Positions 21,240 to 33,329 of a stretch of 64,000 nucleotides of DNA are shown here, one piece after another. The notes beneath the pieces are model-generated. The model worked only from the letters and a program-made list of their open reading frames with translations, had not been told where the DNA came from and did no database searches. Each line of letters begins with the position of its first letter. The first letter of the stretch is position 1. Source of the stretch: Candidula unifasciata (lineage: Eukaryota > Mollusca > Gastropoda > Stylommatophora > Geomitridae); assembly GCA_905116865.2 (NCBI GenBank), contig CAJHNH020002090.1:84501-148500 (forward strand), in the 5' to 3' direction. The translations under genes and the position numbers were made by a program.

Positions 21240-22259
21240 TTAACTCCAAGGAATGCATCATGCGCTAATCGGTTACTACACAAGTGGCCATTCGGCGTGT
21301 GACGTGTTCAGGTTTTTAATTTACAACTGGCCAACAAAACAATGCAAACCGGCAGCTTTGAATGATAGTTCCTGCTCTTTGTGTTTGATGTTACACGAGG
21401 TGACCAATAGGCATATTCAAAAATGTGGTTAAAAGCATAAAATGTAGCATGTTTGTGAGCTTCACCAGGTTACTAAGTGTCTGTGTGAAAACAATTTGGC
21501 CTCTGAACAGACTTCTTCATGCATGCCAACAAGATTTATGACTTTTGAAGCTTCATATTTAAATAAAACATGAGGTTTTGTCTGAAGCTTGACAAAGAAA
21601 GTAACAAAGTAGACTTGTTTAAGTCATTGATAGAGTCAAACTCTGATGAGTGATAGCTCTGATGTATATCTCACACAAAGCCTACAACGACAACAGAATC
21701 AGCTGGTATAAAGAGAATAAATATTAGTGAAAAAGCCAATATTCTTCAGTGTCAGTTAGGTCTAGTGCGATATCATTATTTGGGAACACAGAATATAAAA
21801 TTATGGGCAAATTGGTGTTATATAAAGTTTGTTTTTGTGTGAAAATACTAATTGTTTTCTAAAAGTTTCTCCGGAGATCTAATGGGCGGATCGTGTTTAT
21901 ATTTTGTTTATACATTACTAAGTGGTTAATGTTCATTTGTGATTCATTTTGGATTTATTTCATCAAGTTTGCCTTGAGTGCCATAGTGGTAAGTGGAAAA
22001 ATTATTATTTCTTTTTACTAATTTCTTTAAATATACCATCTGTTTATTTACCAATAATCAACTAAAACACAATTTATGTTTGTAGCAATATTCTAATATT
22101 ATTCTTCAACAATTCCTGATCGCTTCGATGTATATGTGTATGTTGCATGAGAGTTGAATTAGTATGGTCTGTTTTGATGTGTAACACTCGTGATATTTCA
22201 CAACTGAATAACCACCCCTTAGGCCTGTAATGCTAAACCCCTAGGACTCAAAGAGTTAA
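21240..22259. mobile_element. piggyBac-like non-autonomous element, copy 1
   Basis: A 1020-bp segment bounded by TTAA on both sides. The right end reads GGACTCAAAGAG|TTAA and the left end TTAACTC. A second copy of the same length is at 58501-59521, aligned over its whole length by eye (shared blocks include CATTACTAAGTGGTT, GAGTGCCAT-GTGGTAAGTGGAAA and TCTTCAGTGTCAGTTAG). TTAA duplication plus inverted termini TTAACTCTTTGAGTCC point to the piggyBac superfamily. There is no transposase. It is inserted in LINE-C. Confidence 0.75.
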
Positions 22260-22372
22260 AAGATGTTTAGTAATTTCTTTTTGGCTCTAGGTCCCATTTG
22301 TAGTAACACATCACTGGTGATTTTATCGGAACCAGAAGCGTGGTTAGGTTTCAGCTGATTCAATCCTGTGTG

Positions 22373-22589
22373 TTTGTTTGTTTTAGTATCCAGAAGCCAT
22401 GAGTTGTTAACCCTTAGGCTCGGTATTATGGATATCGCAACCTTTCGGCCTTGGTTCCATTGTAAATACCGTAAATCTGGGAGAAATGTGGCTTTTCTGC
22501 CTACCCCGGGGAGTGAACCCGGACCACAAGGAGTTCGTCACCCGCTCACCGCGCAATCCGGTTTAGCCAACTACACTAGAGAGATGGGC
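22373..22589 (-). mobile_element. tRNA-derived SINE, family 2
   Basis: A 217-bp SINE with a 12-bp TSD CAATCCTGTGTG (22361-22372 and 22590-22601). The minus-strand head has A box TAGTTGGCTAAACCGG and B box GGGTTCACTCCC. Second copy at 40817. Inserted in LINE-C. Confidence 0.92.
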
Positions 22590-24492
22590 CAATCCTGTGT
22601 GAAGTTCCCTCACTGAGAATTTATTTTTCATGTTGTCCTGTACTGGCTTCCTCAAGTTGTTTTATTCTCTGCACTACCAAATCTCTGGAATGTTCTATAT
22701 TGTTATCACTGATTCACCAAAATATTTGTAGCTTCTTTTCCAGATTTGATTTCATTACTGTCATTTAATACTGCTGAGTTGGTTTGTTCAGGTTTCTCCC
22801 TATGCACAGTTAACTAGTTTCCAAAGTTTGGATCCATCATTTTCAAAAATTAGGCTTTTCGTCTTGTCTTACCCACTTTTCCTAGGTGATTAGATTGGTT
22901 TTTTTTTCTCAAGTTTAGTTGCTGCAGCATTGTAATATTGTTCTCAATCACTGGGTTGCTTTCTACTCTATCCCCTGTGTGTAAGAGTTTGGTTAAAATC
23001 TTTAATTTGTTGGGACCAGGATTGGATGTAATGCTTCCTTAAACCCTGAGGAATGGTTTCCTTAGATACCTTTAATTTGGCTTCTGTAAACTCTTCAACT
23101 GAATTAGCTACCTGACTTGATTTACTGTTTATATTTATCATGTATTGGTCAGTTCCATTGAGTGGGGCAACCACGTACGAGAGCTTCTCGTTTTAGGATA
23201 GAGATTAAGATAGGTCCGTGATCGCTGCCTGCCAGTTAGCTAAGCACTATTTCTTGTATGCTGTCTGCAGAGTCTAGCATAGCAAATGTTAAGTCTGAAC
23301 CACTGGTAGAAAAATATGTTCTGGAGACAAATAATGGAGAGTCATCTGGCTTGTTGATAAGATGGGAGTCTGACAAATGTCTATATCAGTCCTCAAATTT
23401 TTCCCCTCTCTAGTTTACCTGTGGATATCTCCAGGTTGGAGAGTGTCTATTAAATTCTTCTAGTATGATGCATTTTTTATCATGGATCCTCAGAATGTAT
23501 AAGGAGAGTTCTTTGCTTGGAGGGTCAGTAGCAGTTACATAAAATAATTTCCTTGCCTGCAATGTTTAGCATGATACACATGATTTCTTATTTCTGCTCT
23601 GTCTTCACCATGAGCTGGACTGCTTTTCTTTACAAGGATGAGGTCGCCTCCCTTGGTGAAAGCTTCTAATGCAGAATCTGTACTTATCTGACAGGTGCAT
23701 CTCATTTTATACAGGCAATGTCAATATTTCCTTTTTTGTGAGTTGTTTTATTGGTAAGTGCTGACTTTTTACTGCGGATTCCTTCTGCGTTCCACTGTAG
23801 AATTCTCAAAGTACGCACATCTTCTTCAGTCATCCCTCTGTTGGGATAGATTATGTGAACATCATCGCTATACCTCTAAATCTGTGAGTGATGATACCTC
23901 ACAGCTGGCACTTTTAAGGTAAGACCCACTGGGGTGCATTTTCGGGATGTGCTAAAGATAAAACACCAGTCTTCATTCCTGCTAGGAGTTTCTGACATTA
24001 AAGAAAGCAAGTGTGGCGTAATTTCTGTGGGCTCTTTAACTATCTGGGTCTTTCGACATGGCACCTTTGGCTTCAACGGGCTTTTCTTTCAGGATGTGCT
24101 TCCTCAGCCTGTAAGCAACCAAGGCCTAACCACTAGGCAGTGGTAGTTTTATTTCAGAGTATATCCTTCTCCTAGGTGGGCTGCTGTTCCCAGCTGTCAA
24201 GCCCCACCTATCCAGAGGAATGCTTAATTATATTTTGATTGACACCTCATGATAACTTGGCAGGGCTTCACCAGCCTGGTTGTACACAAACTGGAAGTCA
24301 TTTCTTTCAATGCTGGGCAGTGTGTTCCATTCCAGTAGCTATAGAAACAATAACAAAGCAGCTGTCCTTGCATTCTCTCTTTAATTTACTGCTGTGGAAT
24401 GCATGGCGGGATCAACAATGCATGTTCTTACTTTTTTTTTTTCAAGAATGTGTTCACGTTTAACACAACATAGCCATATGGAATTAAATACA

Positions 24493-24610
24493 CAGTAGAA
24501 CCTCAGGATACAAACTTAATCTGCTGCATGACAGAACTCTTATGATAAATAATTTGATCCGAAAACCATGCTTCTCATTAAAATAAATGTAAATCATTCC
24601 TTCCAAAAAT
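24493..24610 (+). mobile_element. Isolated Tigger/pogo-type terminal repeat (possible MITE end)
   Basis: CAGTAGAACCTCAGGATACA here resembles the ends of the Tigger element at 31339 and 34307 (CAGTGGTACCT-GACTTAC). No partner end was found nearby. Confidence 0.4.
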
Positions 24611-24689
24611 CACCCGGTTAGTTTTAAGGAGAGGTTTTTCATTTCATTAACGGGGATAATGTGTAGCACTTCTTTTTTGTTTTAGTTGG

Positions 24690-26640
24690 TAGCAAAAACA
24701 GGGTTATTTCCGACCATGATGCTACAGTTCATTACCATCAAGTGCCTTGTCGACTGGCTAAAGTCCTCCTTCCACAATCTTAACATGACCTATCAATTCA
24801 AAGTTTTCAAGATGCTGTCGGGTAATGCTGAGAGTACTCACCCCTCCAGCTCACATCACGGATGTTACCTCATATTCTGGGGCAGAAAGGCAACATGGGA
24901 CAATGCTGGAATGTTCGCATATGATGTATATGAAGGATTTCAGTGAAAGCAAGAAAGAATCGCTGTTGCGATAGATCTTGAAGATGCCTATAATGGTGCT
25001 GACTTCACATATCTTATGCAGTGCATGATGGACTGTAGGAACCCTTGGTTAGCTAATTAGATGGGGGCAGCATTCTTGGAAAGAACATTGGTATTTTGTT
25101 TGGGAACATGAAGATCAGATCCAATATGCATCTGCCCAAGCCTTCCCCAGGGATCACCACTGTCACCTGTCTTGTTTAACATATATACTGACAGCAAGTC
25201 TGGCAAAAAATAGACCAGGAAGAACTTTGACATTTGCAGATGATGTCCTAATGTATCGAAGCGGGTCAGACAGGCACGACATGACCAGAGACTTGCAAAG
25301 TGCTTTGCATGAGATGGCCGAGTGGTGTGAACAGACAAGGTCAAGGGTAAACCCAGAGAAGGCCAGTGTTTTGTGGTGCTCTTTGAATACAGCATTTGAG
25401 GGGAAGACTTGCTAAACATATCCATGAAGAGTATCAATGTTGAAAGAAGAGATAAGTTGAAATACTTAGGTCTGACGTTTGATCGCAGTCTGTCCTACAG
25501 ATATCACATGCAGCAGACTGTGAACAAATGTAAATGTGGCCTGAAGGCACTGAAGACGATGGTGGCGACACATATGGAACAGAGATTATTGGTCTTATTC
25601 TTAAACCATTTGGTCCTTTCTGATATAGATTATGAATTATGAATATTAACCCTGTCTACTTCACAGTGTACAAAGCTTGAAAGGATTTAAAAAGAGGGAA
25701 TGAGAATCGTCTTTGGTTGCACATGGGACACCCCAATTAGAACAATGAGGTATTTGAGAGGGCTGACATCGGTAAAGTCTAGACTGTCACTGGCACAAGC
25801 CAAGGCCTATATGCGAGTTACCAATGATGAAAGGCATCCGCTGCATGGTAATTTGAACGATTTAAGAAAAGAGGAAAGTCATGGATGGCACTAGCTGAAG
25901 ATACCATCGAGACGGCGACCTCAGTCAAGCAAATACACAGGGGGCAGGAATGGATCGACGCGAACACCCACAACAGCAGTTTCCATCAAATCATTATCAC
26001 TTTAGGAAGAGAATGTGGAGAGTGGTGTAATGTTATGGCAGAATTAGAGGTACAACGACTGATAGATGGAAAGGCTGGCCTGCAGTAGTGTACACCATTG
26101 GTTCTGTTCAACAGGGTGTAAGATCTGGTTGGGGATTTTTAGCTAGAATGAAGGGAAAAATTGTGGCAGAACAAAATGAAGTCTTTTAATCTACAACTTC
26201 GAATTACTGTGTCTAATTCTCAGTCTCACTGCGGAAGGTTTAAATGGACTAATGTGGCATGAGTAGATACCATCCATCATTGCACCAAAATTGCAGGGAA
26301 TTACGTGGATATACTGTCCGGGATATGCAGGAGTGCGAGGAAATGAAAGAGCGGATTTTTCGGCTACAAAAGTGAAAGCTATGGGAACGTTCGTATTGGA
26401 CAAGGACAATGACCATATATGAATGACTTTTGGCAAAAGACACGAGATTAAATGAAATAACATGGGCAAGAATGTGTGAACGAAGAATTAAGTGTGGATC
26501 TGGCAAGGAAAATGGATGAGAGGAAAAGTTTGGCGTGTGTATAATCAGTGTGCTACGTGAACAGTCAGCATCTACACCTTACTTCATTTGCTGCAGGAGA
26601 CGGAGCATCTATGTCAATTCTTAAAACAGTAATCAGTAAT
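24690..26640 (+). mobile_element. LINE-A copy (RT to RNase H), decayed
   Basis: Plus-strand fragments in LINE-A order: FWGRKATWDNAGMFAYDVYE and AVAIDLEDAYN (24880-24990), PQGSPLSPVLFNIYTDS (25140-25195), TFADDVLMYRSGSDRHD with NPEKASVLWCS (25227-25415), KLKYLGLTFDRSLSYRYHMQ (25409-25642), thumb (25700-26088), and RNase H end YCPGYAGVRGNERADFSATK (26300-26370). Many stops and frameshifts; the limits are approximate. Confidence 0.82.
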
Positions 26641-27800
26641 CTGGGGCAGAAAATCAATTGATGGCCCTGACCCATTAAACTTGTATATAGGTACATTCGT
26701 ATAATGAGGTTCTGATATAATTTGATGCACTAGAAGTCCAGGTGAAACACAAGCACAATCATATCACAGTTTTTGATTCCAGTATGAAAACTTGGTTAAA
26801 AAAACAAATAAATCTGGGACAGTTATAAAAAAATGTTTGATCGTAGTAGGTTCTGAATCACAATGGATTCAAACCTGGTATTTCTCAAAGCTCTGTGATT
26901 CTGAAAGCAAATTCTCAAGGCCTCTTTAGGATGAAAATTTACTTCATACTATAAAAAAAATTGTTTATAGAAAAACCCTGCAAAGCAAATAAAAATGGAG
27001 GTGCACCTTTTTAATTTTCGCACAAAACATAAATAATTTTAAATGGTCCTGACACATCCAACAAATGTAAAGCAATGAAACCAGAAATGTGTACCTAATT
27101 TTGGCATATGATTTTGTTTAACTCTTTGTTGATGTATTGCCATTTTAGTGGCTTCTAAATCCATAACGTTTGGATGGATCGCCACTAAAGTGGCTTTGCG
27201 CACCAACACTCTCACATTATTTTTTTTTTATGAAAAAGAATTTGTATTAACATGTTTTGAAAAACTATGACTGGAAAAAGGAAGTATTACTGATAGGTTT
27301 AATTTTCGATGTGCTTTTAATTAATTCAGTGTGATACAGTTTTTATGTGGTTTTCCAGATCAAATGATAAGAGAAAGGTATAGAACTGCCCTGCTACTTC
27401 GTTGATGAATCTCAGCCAGACAGTGATAATAGTTTTGATATTATGATTAATAGTGCGTGCCAAACCTATTGCCAATAACATAAGGTTGACTTTGAGATTG
27501 GCTAGTCCATCCCATAAAATTATGCTTCAGCATAAGCCTTACAACTAGTTCAAAAATTAAATGAAATCCAGTGAACCAAGAAGTAGGATAAGACACATAC
27601 TGAGATGAACTATTAGGAAAATAACAGAATGTAGCTGCACTAAAAAGAAAAAAACCAGCTGCACAAGATGGCAAAGATTATTATGGCTTTGTGTGAATTG
27701 GTTCAGAGCTTATGATTCCTTGAGAGAATATAGAGCAGAAGAAATATTACAGTAATTATACAATAAATGTACATGTTATGCATAACTGTCACTACTGCCT
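26641..27800. other. Intron 4 sequence, no gene seen
   Basis: AT-rich. A single TTAACTCTTTG at about 27118 resembles the end of the TTAA element described above, and 27150-27210 contains an imperfect inverted repeat (TTTTAGTGGC / GCCACTAAAG). No reading frame is recognised. Confidence 0.5.
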
Positions 27801-27804
27801 GTAT

Positions 27805-28005
27805 TTATCACCTTTTAGGGCAGTGTAGACAAGGGGGTGTGAGCTTGAGGATTCAGGGCCATTGACTAGTGCTGTTGCCACAAACTGTACAGGTTAGGAT
27901 GTGTAATTGTGCCCCTAACAGAAAAACTCCATCACCATATCGGTGATTGAACCCAGGTCTCCCGCATGAGAGGCCAACGTTGTAACAGCTCGGGCAGCCA
28001 AGCAT
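27805..28005 (-). mobile_element. tRNA-derived SINE, family 4 (probable)
   Basis: The minus-strand head shows an A-box-like TGGCTGCCCGAGCTG and B box GGGTTCAATCAC about 30 bp further, then a ~130-bp body. No clear TSD, single copy in the window, limits approximate. Confidence 0.6.
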
Positions 28006-28091
28006 GTTTACCCAAAAATTAAGATATATCTCCAGATCAAATATTTCTACAAATTATTATCTGAACTGGTAATTAATGAATGACATCTCAC

Positions 28092-28160
28092 CTGACAGCA
28101 GCCAACCAAATTAAGAGAAAACAGGTGTGGGTTGACTGCTATATAGTCTCCATAGAATTC
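28092..28160 (-). CDS. VPS45: VPS45 coding exon 4 (residues 124-146)
   Basis: The exon has 69 nt, exactly 23 codons: [18 protein letters not shown] and then VGCCQ. This matches the family segment ending SM domain 1. It is flanked by a TTGCAG acceptor and a GTGAGA donor, both phase 0. Very short and highly conserved; no alternative reading makes sense here. Confidence 0.94.
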
Positions 28161-28539
28161 CTGCAATTGTATATTTCATTACAATGGTAAAACATGCATT
28201 TTTTTTTTTTTTTAAATTACTATAAACACAAAATATTTTTTTCTTAAAACTTTTCAGTAAATAATAAAACAGAAGAACATACCTTATTTTTATAAAGGAT
28301 AAATATGCTATACATGTACCAGACAAATATCAAATGAACCATCAATTTTTTTTTCAGTTTTAAAAGACCAAATCCCATACACGCATATATTATATCTACA
28401 CTGTCAGCAAAAATACACGCAATACTACTGCAATTGTAATGGACAGTCAAATTCAAAACTGTATTTGACGGAATTAAGGTTTTAATCTTCACTGACGTGA
28501 AAAGTCATTGCTCAGTTAGAACAAATGCATGAATGTCAG

Positions 28540-29205
28540 AAAAGTTCTACATTAGATCTGGACTTAGACTGGGGTGAGTTCTATCACCCCTACTGTTCAT
28601 CACACATGTCGACTAAATTCACAAATCAGCTAACACCAGCGAAGGGGACAACATTGGAGAATTACTAAATGAATGCTTTTCGCCATGACCAGGCTATCAT
28701 AGCACCAACAGCAGTACAACTACAAGAACATAATAGATTCCACTTAGAATGTGACAACTTTGATGTGAAGGTCAACGCAGACAAAACAGAAGTGATGACA
28801 TTCTCCAGAAAAGAAAGAACCATCAATATCAAAATTGACAAACACCAGTTAAAGCAGGCGAAGGATTTTACATATTTGGGATTTTTTCAGAAGATGGAAG
28901 AATTAATAGAGAAATCCAACAAAGATGCAGTAAAGCCAATCAAGTTTTAGGCCAAATGAAACCAACTTTAAAATGCAAGCATGTGAATATGAACACCAAA
29001 AGAACCCTGTTCAACACAATATTCCTACCAATGCTGTGCTATCAATGTCAAACATGGACACATGTTTTCAGAAGACAGAAGAAAAATTGTCATGACAGAG
29101 ATGCAATGTTTACATACTATGCCAGGTGTAACGAGGAAAGATCTACTTAAAATAATGATATTAGGAGGAGAGTCGGCAGAGAACCAATACTAAACTTTAC
29201 AGTTA
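28540..29205 (+). mobile_element. LINE-E fragment (RT palm-thumb)
   Basis: The plus strand reads GVLSPLLFITHV-like sequence, DNFDVKVNADKTEVMTFSRK, KQAKDFTYLGFF and TIFLPMLCYQCQTW (28560-29060). The same LINE family occurs at 56506 and 57820. 5' and 3' truncated, with frameshifts. Confidence 0.75.
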
Positions 29206-29210
29206 GTTAA

Positions 29211-29296
29211 AGCTAGTTGTGTATCCTTCACAGGACATTGCAGAACCAACCCCAGCGTTTACTGGCTGTTGTGGTTTTTCTAGGCAAATTTTACGT
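29211..29296 (-). mobile_element. SINE family 1, 3' end only
   Basis: About 85 bp matching the tail half of the family-1 SINE (TATCCTTCACAGGACATTGC on the plus strand); the tRNA head is absent. Confidence 0.8.
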
Positions 29297-29409
29297 ACGT
29301 ACATAATCACATATATAAATTTACTCTCAATACTGAATCTCAAATTTTTTGTGTTTTTGTTTAACATTAAAAAAAAAATTACTCCTGTGACATTTTTAAT
29401 CCACTCATA

Positions 29410-30440
29410 ATTAGTTGAAACTCAGTTTCCATCAGAACTCAGATACACAGATGACACAGTTCTTATTTTCAACAGTGCTAAGAGATAAGAGCAGTCATTC
29501 TAGTCTATCAAAAGACAGTGAAGGCTGACTGACAACAACAAAAGTCCAGAGACAATAACTACCATGTCAACCAAAAGTTACAACCAACAATGATGACACA
29601 ATATAAGTTCCTTTTTTTTTTAACTGATGATACTCTGGTTCCATAAGGAATATCAAGGGGTAAGTAATAAAAAGTCACAAGATAAGTGGCCAAAGTATCA
29701 CACAATCAACCTTTGGCACAATGCCAGGAATAAGAGCATACATGCTGGGAACATGCATCTTTCCTGGGATAACAAAAAGATGTGAGTCAGGGCTTTTGAG
29801 TTTAAATGTTAGAGAAAATACTTAAAATGCAGCTAATCAAGATAATTTCCATATCTCTGCCAAAGACATTTAATGCAATGGACTGCAGAGAACATGACAC
29901 AATTAGAGCTATAAAGCACAAAACCTGAAGTATAAAAGTAAATCAACATTTTAGAGAACAACAAATGAATACTAAGAGCTATAAGGCACCAATTCTGCTG
30001 CGGAGAACAGATGCACAATGCACCAAATTTTACAGAACAAAGAGGACTTAGTTTGGTTGTGAACAAAAGATCAACATCATGGCACATATGTAGTAACCCA
30101 TCAGTGTTCCATTCTTCTAACTCAGTCTGAATCAGAAGAAGCTCAGCACATTTCAAAGACTTTGTAGCACCGGCGAGGGTCCTGAAATACTTTGGGTAGA
30201 TTTTCAACTCCAAATTTTGCCCGGGCAGCGCTGTTACGCTACTCTTTTCGATTTAGAACAATCAGGAAAATACCATGGACAGATAAACAGCATAAAGAAG
30301 ATGTCTTGTTAGCCATAAATCTCACACAGAGAACTTCTAGGAGCACAACATGAAAAGGAAAAAGGAGTGCATCATGATTAAAGGAAATCTGCAGGGGAAA
30401 AGAGGCAGAAGGAGACCAAAATAGATGGACAGCTTGGTAT
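29410..30440 (+). mobile_element. Decayed LINE (H)
   Basis: Traces of an RT on the plus strand: RYTDDTVLIFNSAK (~29440-29480) and a basic 3' tail GKRGRRRPK (~30395-30420). The DNA between them is heavily mutated. Assignment as one element is tentative. Confidence 0.45.
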
Positions 30441-30447
30441 TACAGCA

Positions 30448-30870
30448 TCTTCTTATTTTTATTTCTTCTCTGCGTTCACTAAGCTGTAAACACAAGTGTC
30501 CAGTGTCCATCCTAAGTCTTGTTCCAGAACTTAAACGGGAACAGTTAGCATCTAGACCTCAAGATATTTTCTGCAGGGACACAGAGCATCTATGGGTATA
30601 CCCAGGGAGCTATGATGCTGATTCTTAAATCAGTAAATCAGCATATTCAGAACTTGAATTTTGCAAAAACATGTTTTATAAATTTGGCTTATTTGTATGC
30701 AGACTATTGGTTCCTTGCCTCTCAGGCAGATGCACCATAATTTTAAAGGAAAAACCCCTAATTAGTTGACTTTTATGGCTTGTTGGGAGAAGTTGGTGGC
30801 AGTGGGTCTTTCCCCCTCCCCCACCCCCAACACCTAGAATGGGGCCCTGAAGCCCATATGGAGAAGCATC
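30448..30870 (-). repeat. Repeat L, copy 1 (LINE 3' UTR-like)
   Basis: Shares TTGTATGCAGACTATTGGTT and CTTGCCTCTCAGGCAGATGC with 42183-42475; the minus strand ends in GAAGAA at the plus-strand left border. It is interrupted at about 30532-30645 by a short LINE-A 3' end, bounded by CAGAACTT repeats. Confidence 0.6.
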
Positions 30871-31225
30871 TGAATCATAAATAATTGGAACAGAAAGCTA
30901 AAGGGCAAAGATGACTGCCAATGCCACATGATATGGCAACAAGAGAAACATACAAGTAGTACAATTCTATAAGGTTACTTTATAAATAACATGTCTCAGA
31001 AGCTGAAATACTTCGGTAAAATTAACTTGAAGAAGAGGCATGGAACTACCAGCACGAAGGTAAATGCAGACTACCAGCATAAAATGCACAAGACAGGAAA
31101 ACTAGCAAAACCTAAAACATGTTTTTTCCTGGCCATGATTATAGCAAAGGATATATTTTACAGTTAACTCTTTTTTCAGCTCCTTGGAATCCATGTTAAA
31201 GAGGGTTTAGTGTAAAAATAATAAC
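30871..31225. other. Intron 3 sequence, no gene seen
   Basis: No recognised element. Confidence 0.5.
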
Positions 31226-31377
31226 AACACTATTTCTGTAAAGCCTGCCTATTACCACTCTACAGTGGTACCTAGACTTAGGAACTGCTTTACAGCAGAA
31301 GAACACTATTTCTGTAAAGCCTGCCTATTACTACTCTACAGTGGTACCTAGACTTACGAACTGCTTTACAAACAAAC
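31226..31377. repeat. 76-bp tandem duplication including a Tigger end
   Basis: Two 76-bp units (AACACTATTTCTGTAAAGCC...) start at 31226 and 31302. Each contains the start of the Tigger terminal repeat (CAGTGGTACCTAGACTTA at 31263 and 31339). Confidence 0.92.
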
Positions 31378-31472
31378 TTTTATCGAGATCATATCCCCTT
31401 TCCACCTTCTACATATCAATACAGATTTAAGAACTGAAATTTGATGCACTGTGTGTGAGTCTATTGTTATTA

Positions 31473-31880
31473 GTTAGTTGCATATCCTTTACAGGATATT
31501 GCAGAACCAACCCCAGCACTTTCTAGTTGTTGTGGTTTTTCTAGGCAAATTTACGTCCAGTAATTTGCCATTGACAAACCGTCCGCAGCAGGGATCGAAC
31601 CCGGCACCCCGACATTAAGAAGTGCATTCGCAATGCCTAAGCCACAGACGCCGATGCGTATCCTTTACAGGACGTTGCAGAACCAACCCCAACATTTTCT
31701 GGCTGTTGTAGTTTTTCGAGGCAAATTTACGTCCAGTAGTTTGCCACTGCTTTCTGGACGGTCGGCTCTTGGTACCACGGTCAAAACCATTGCAAAACAA
31801 ACCGCCCGCAGAAGGGATCGAGCCCAGCACCCCAGCATTACGAAGCGCATTCGCAACACCTAAGCCACAGACGCTGACTG
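31473..31880 (-). mobile_element. SINE family 1, head-to-tail dimer
   Basis: Two family-1 SINEs follow each other directly (about 31473-31653 and 31654-31880), both with A and B boxes on the minus strand. The first lacks ~45 bp of body. A single 9-bp TSD TTGTTATTA (31464-31472 and 31881-31889) surrounds the pair, so it looks like one insertion event. Confidence 0.87.
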
Positions 31881-31978
31881 TTGTTATTATGTGGCATTTA
31901 TCTGGAATACAAAACAATGAGCGGTGTGTTCAACAATGCTGCAGGTACATATTTTATTTTTCTGTGTATCTAATTCTT

Positions 31979-33036
31979 CGATACATAGTTTGGTCATGGT
32001 GATTTAACTTCTTTGGTATTCCAAAGTCCTTCATATCATTTCATAAAGTGTTTCTATGTACACTAAACATAATAACATATAAAAGCAGAAAGTTAGACCC
32101 TTTTCAAATAACATCTGGTTTAAAGCAAGTTGATGATCTGTCCCCATTTCTTTTCAACTTGGCCCTAGAGAAAATTATAAGCAAATTGAAACAAGAGTGT
32201 ACTACAGGAGAAACTATAAGAATACTTGGTTGTGCAGATGATATTGATATCATTGGAGAAAACGAGCTAGAGACTGTAAAAACACTGAGTCTCGTAAAAG
32301 AAGCAGCTCACAAAATGGGACTAGTTAGCAATCAATATAAGACAAAATACATGATGATAACAAGATAGGAAAAGGATATAAACTCCCATTTGCATACAAG
32401 TCAAATATGAAAATCAAATGATTAGAAACATATAGGTACTTGGGTGCAAACTTCAACTGCTCCATGCTGAGAGAAGAAAAACAATCTAGAATACAATCTG
32501 GAAATAAGGAATACTATGCCCTTCAACATCTGCTAAAGTCAGTCTCCATCTCCCAACATCAAAATCAAAATATATAAAATGATAAAACCAGTCGTTTTAT
32601 ATGGCTCTGAAACTTGGAGCACAACTAAAAGAGATAAAGCCTTATTTAAAAATGTGTGGAAATAGAGTCTAACGGCTTTGGACCCATCAAAAATGCAAAC
32701 AACGGGAAATTAATAGTGAGAAGCAACAACAAAATTCATAATCTTTTTTAAATACCCACTGATCACTGGCATCATGAGAGCTAATAGACTGAAATGGATG
32801 GGGGTTTATTGAGAGAATGTCAGATAACAGAGAGGTAAAAACTGTATACACAAGGGAGCTAAATGATCGTAGACCATGAGGTAGACAAAGAAGACAATGG
32901 AGACAGAATGTCCAGACAGACCTAAACACTTGTGGTCACCAACTGGAAAGAGAAGGTCAACTAAAGAGATGAGTGGAGGTGAGGATGTCTGCAGCAATAA
33001 ACCTCAAGGGCTCGGAATGCTGAAAAAGAAGAAGTT
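31979..33036 (+). mobile_element. LINE-G fragment (reverse transcriptase)
   Basis: Insert flanked by a 12-bp TSD TATCTAATTCTT (31967-31978 and 33037-33048) with a GAAGAAG tail. The plus-strand frame 32048-32368 reads SPFLFNLALEKIISKLKQE, ILGCADDIDIIGENELETVK and AAHKMGLVSNQYKTKYM, an RT palm with the xADD motif. Frameshifted thumb sequence follows (VLYGSETWSTTKRDK; RANRLKWMG). 5'-truncated. Confidence 0.86.
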
Positions 33037-33069
33037 TATCTAATTCTTATTTTCTGTGATCAAACCATA

Positions 33070-33300
33070 GGTTAGTTGTGTATCCTTTACAGGACGTTGC
33101 AGAACGAACCCCAGCAGCCCCTGGCTGTTGTGTGGTTTCTTGAGGCAAATTTACATCCAGTAGTTTGCCATTGCTTTCTGGATGGTCGGCCCCCTGTTAC
33201 CACTGTCAAAACCAACGCAAGGCTCATGGCCTGCAGCTGGGATTGAACCCGGCACCCCGGCATTACGAAGTGTTCACATCGACTTAGCCACAGAGCCGAC
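33070..33300 (-). mobile_element. tRNA-derived SINE, family 1 (full length)
   Basis: A 231-bp SINE with a perfect 13-bp TSD TGATCAAACCATA (33057-33069 and 33301-33313). Same length and boxes as the 18828 copy. Confidence 0.93.
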
Positions 33301-33329
33301 TGATCAAACCATACAATTAGTTTATATAC

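Larger units (their letters stand above)
20165..24330 (-). mobile_element. LINE-C, old jockey-like element with nested insertions
   Basis: Highly decayed minus-strand non-LTR element. From the 5' side it has a possible 5' leader (23880-24330), the endonuclease start (WNAEGIRSKKSALTNKT; ~23740-23800), the endonuclease end (GSDHGPILIS; ~23190-23230), the RT entry region (WVDVEKAF-like; ~20900-20940) and the palm with KHGVPQGVVLS and YINDI (20680-20790). It is related in layout to LINE-B. It is interrupted by a TTAA element (21240-22259) and a SINE (22373-22589). Frameshifts are numerous and both limits are approximate. Confidence 0.68.

Noticed and set aside
27447..27674. Minus-strand frame with a segment (YNxxMGG-like) faintly reminiscent of piggyBac transposase
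   Set aside because: The resemblance is limited to a few residues and the domain order around it does not fit; not supported.
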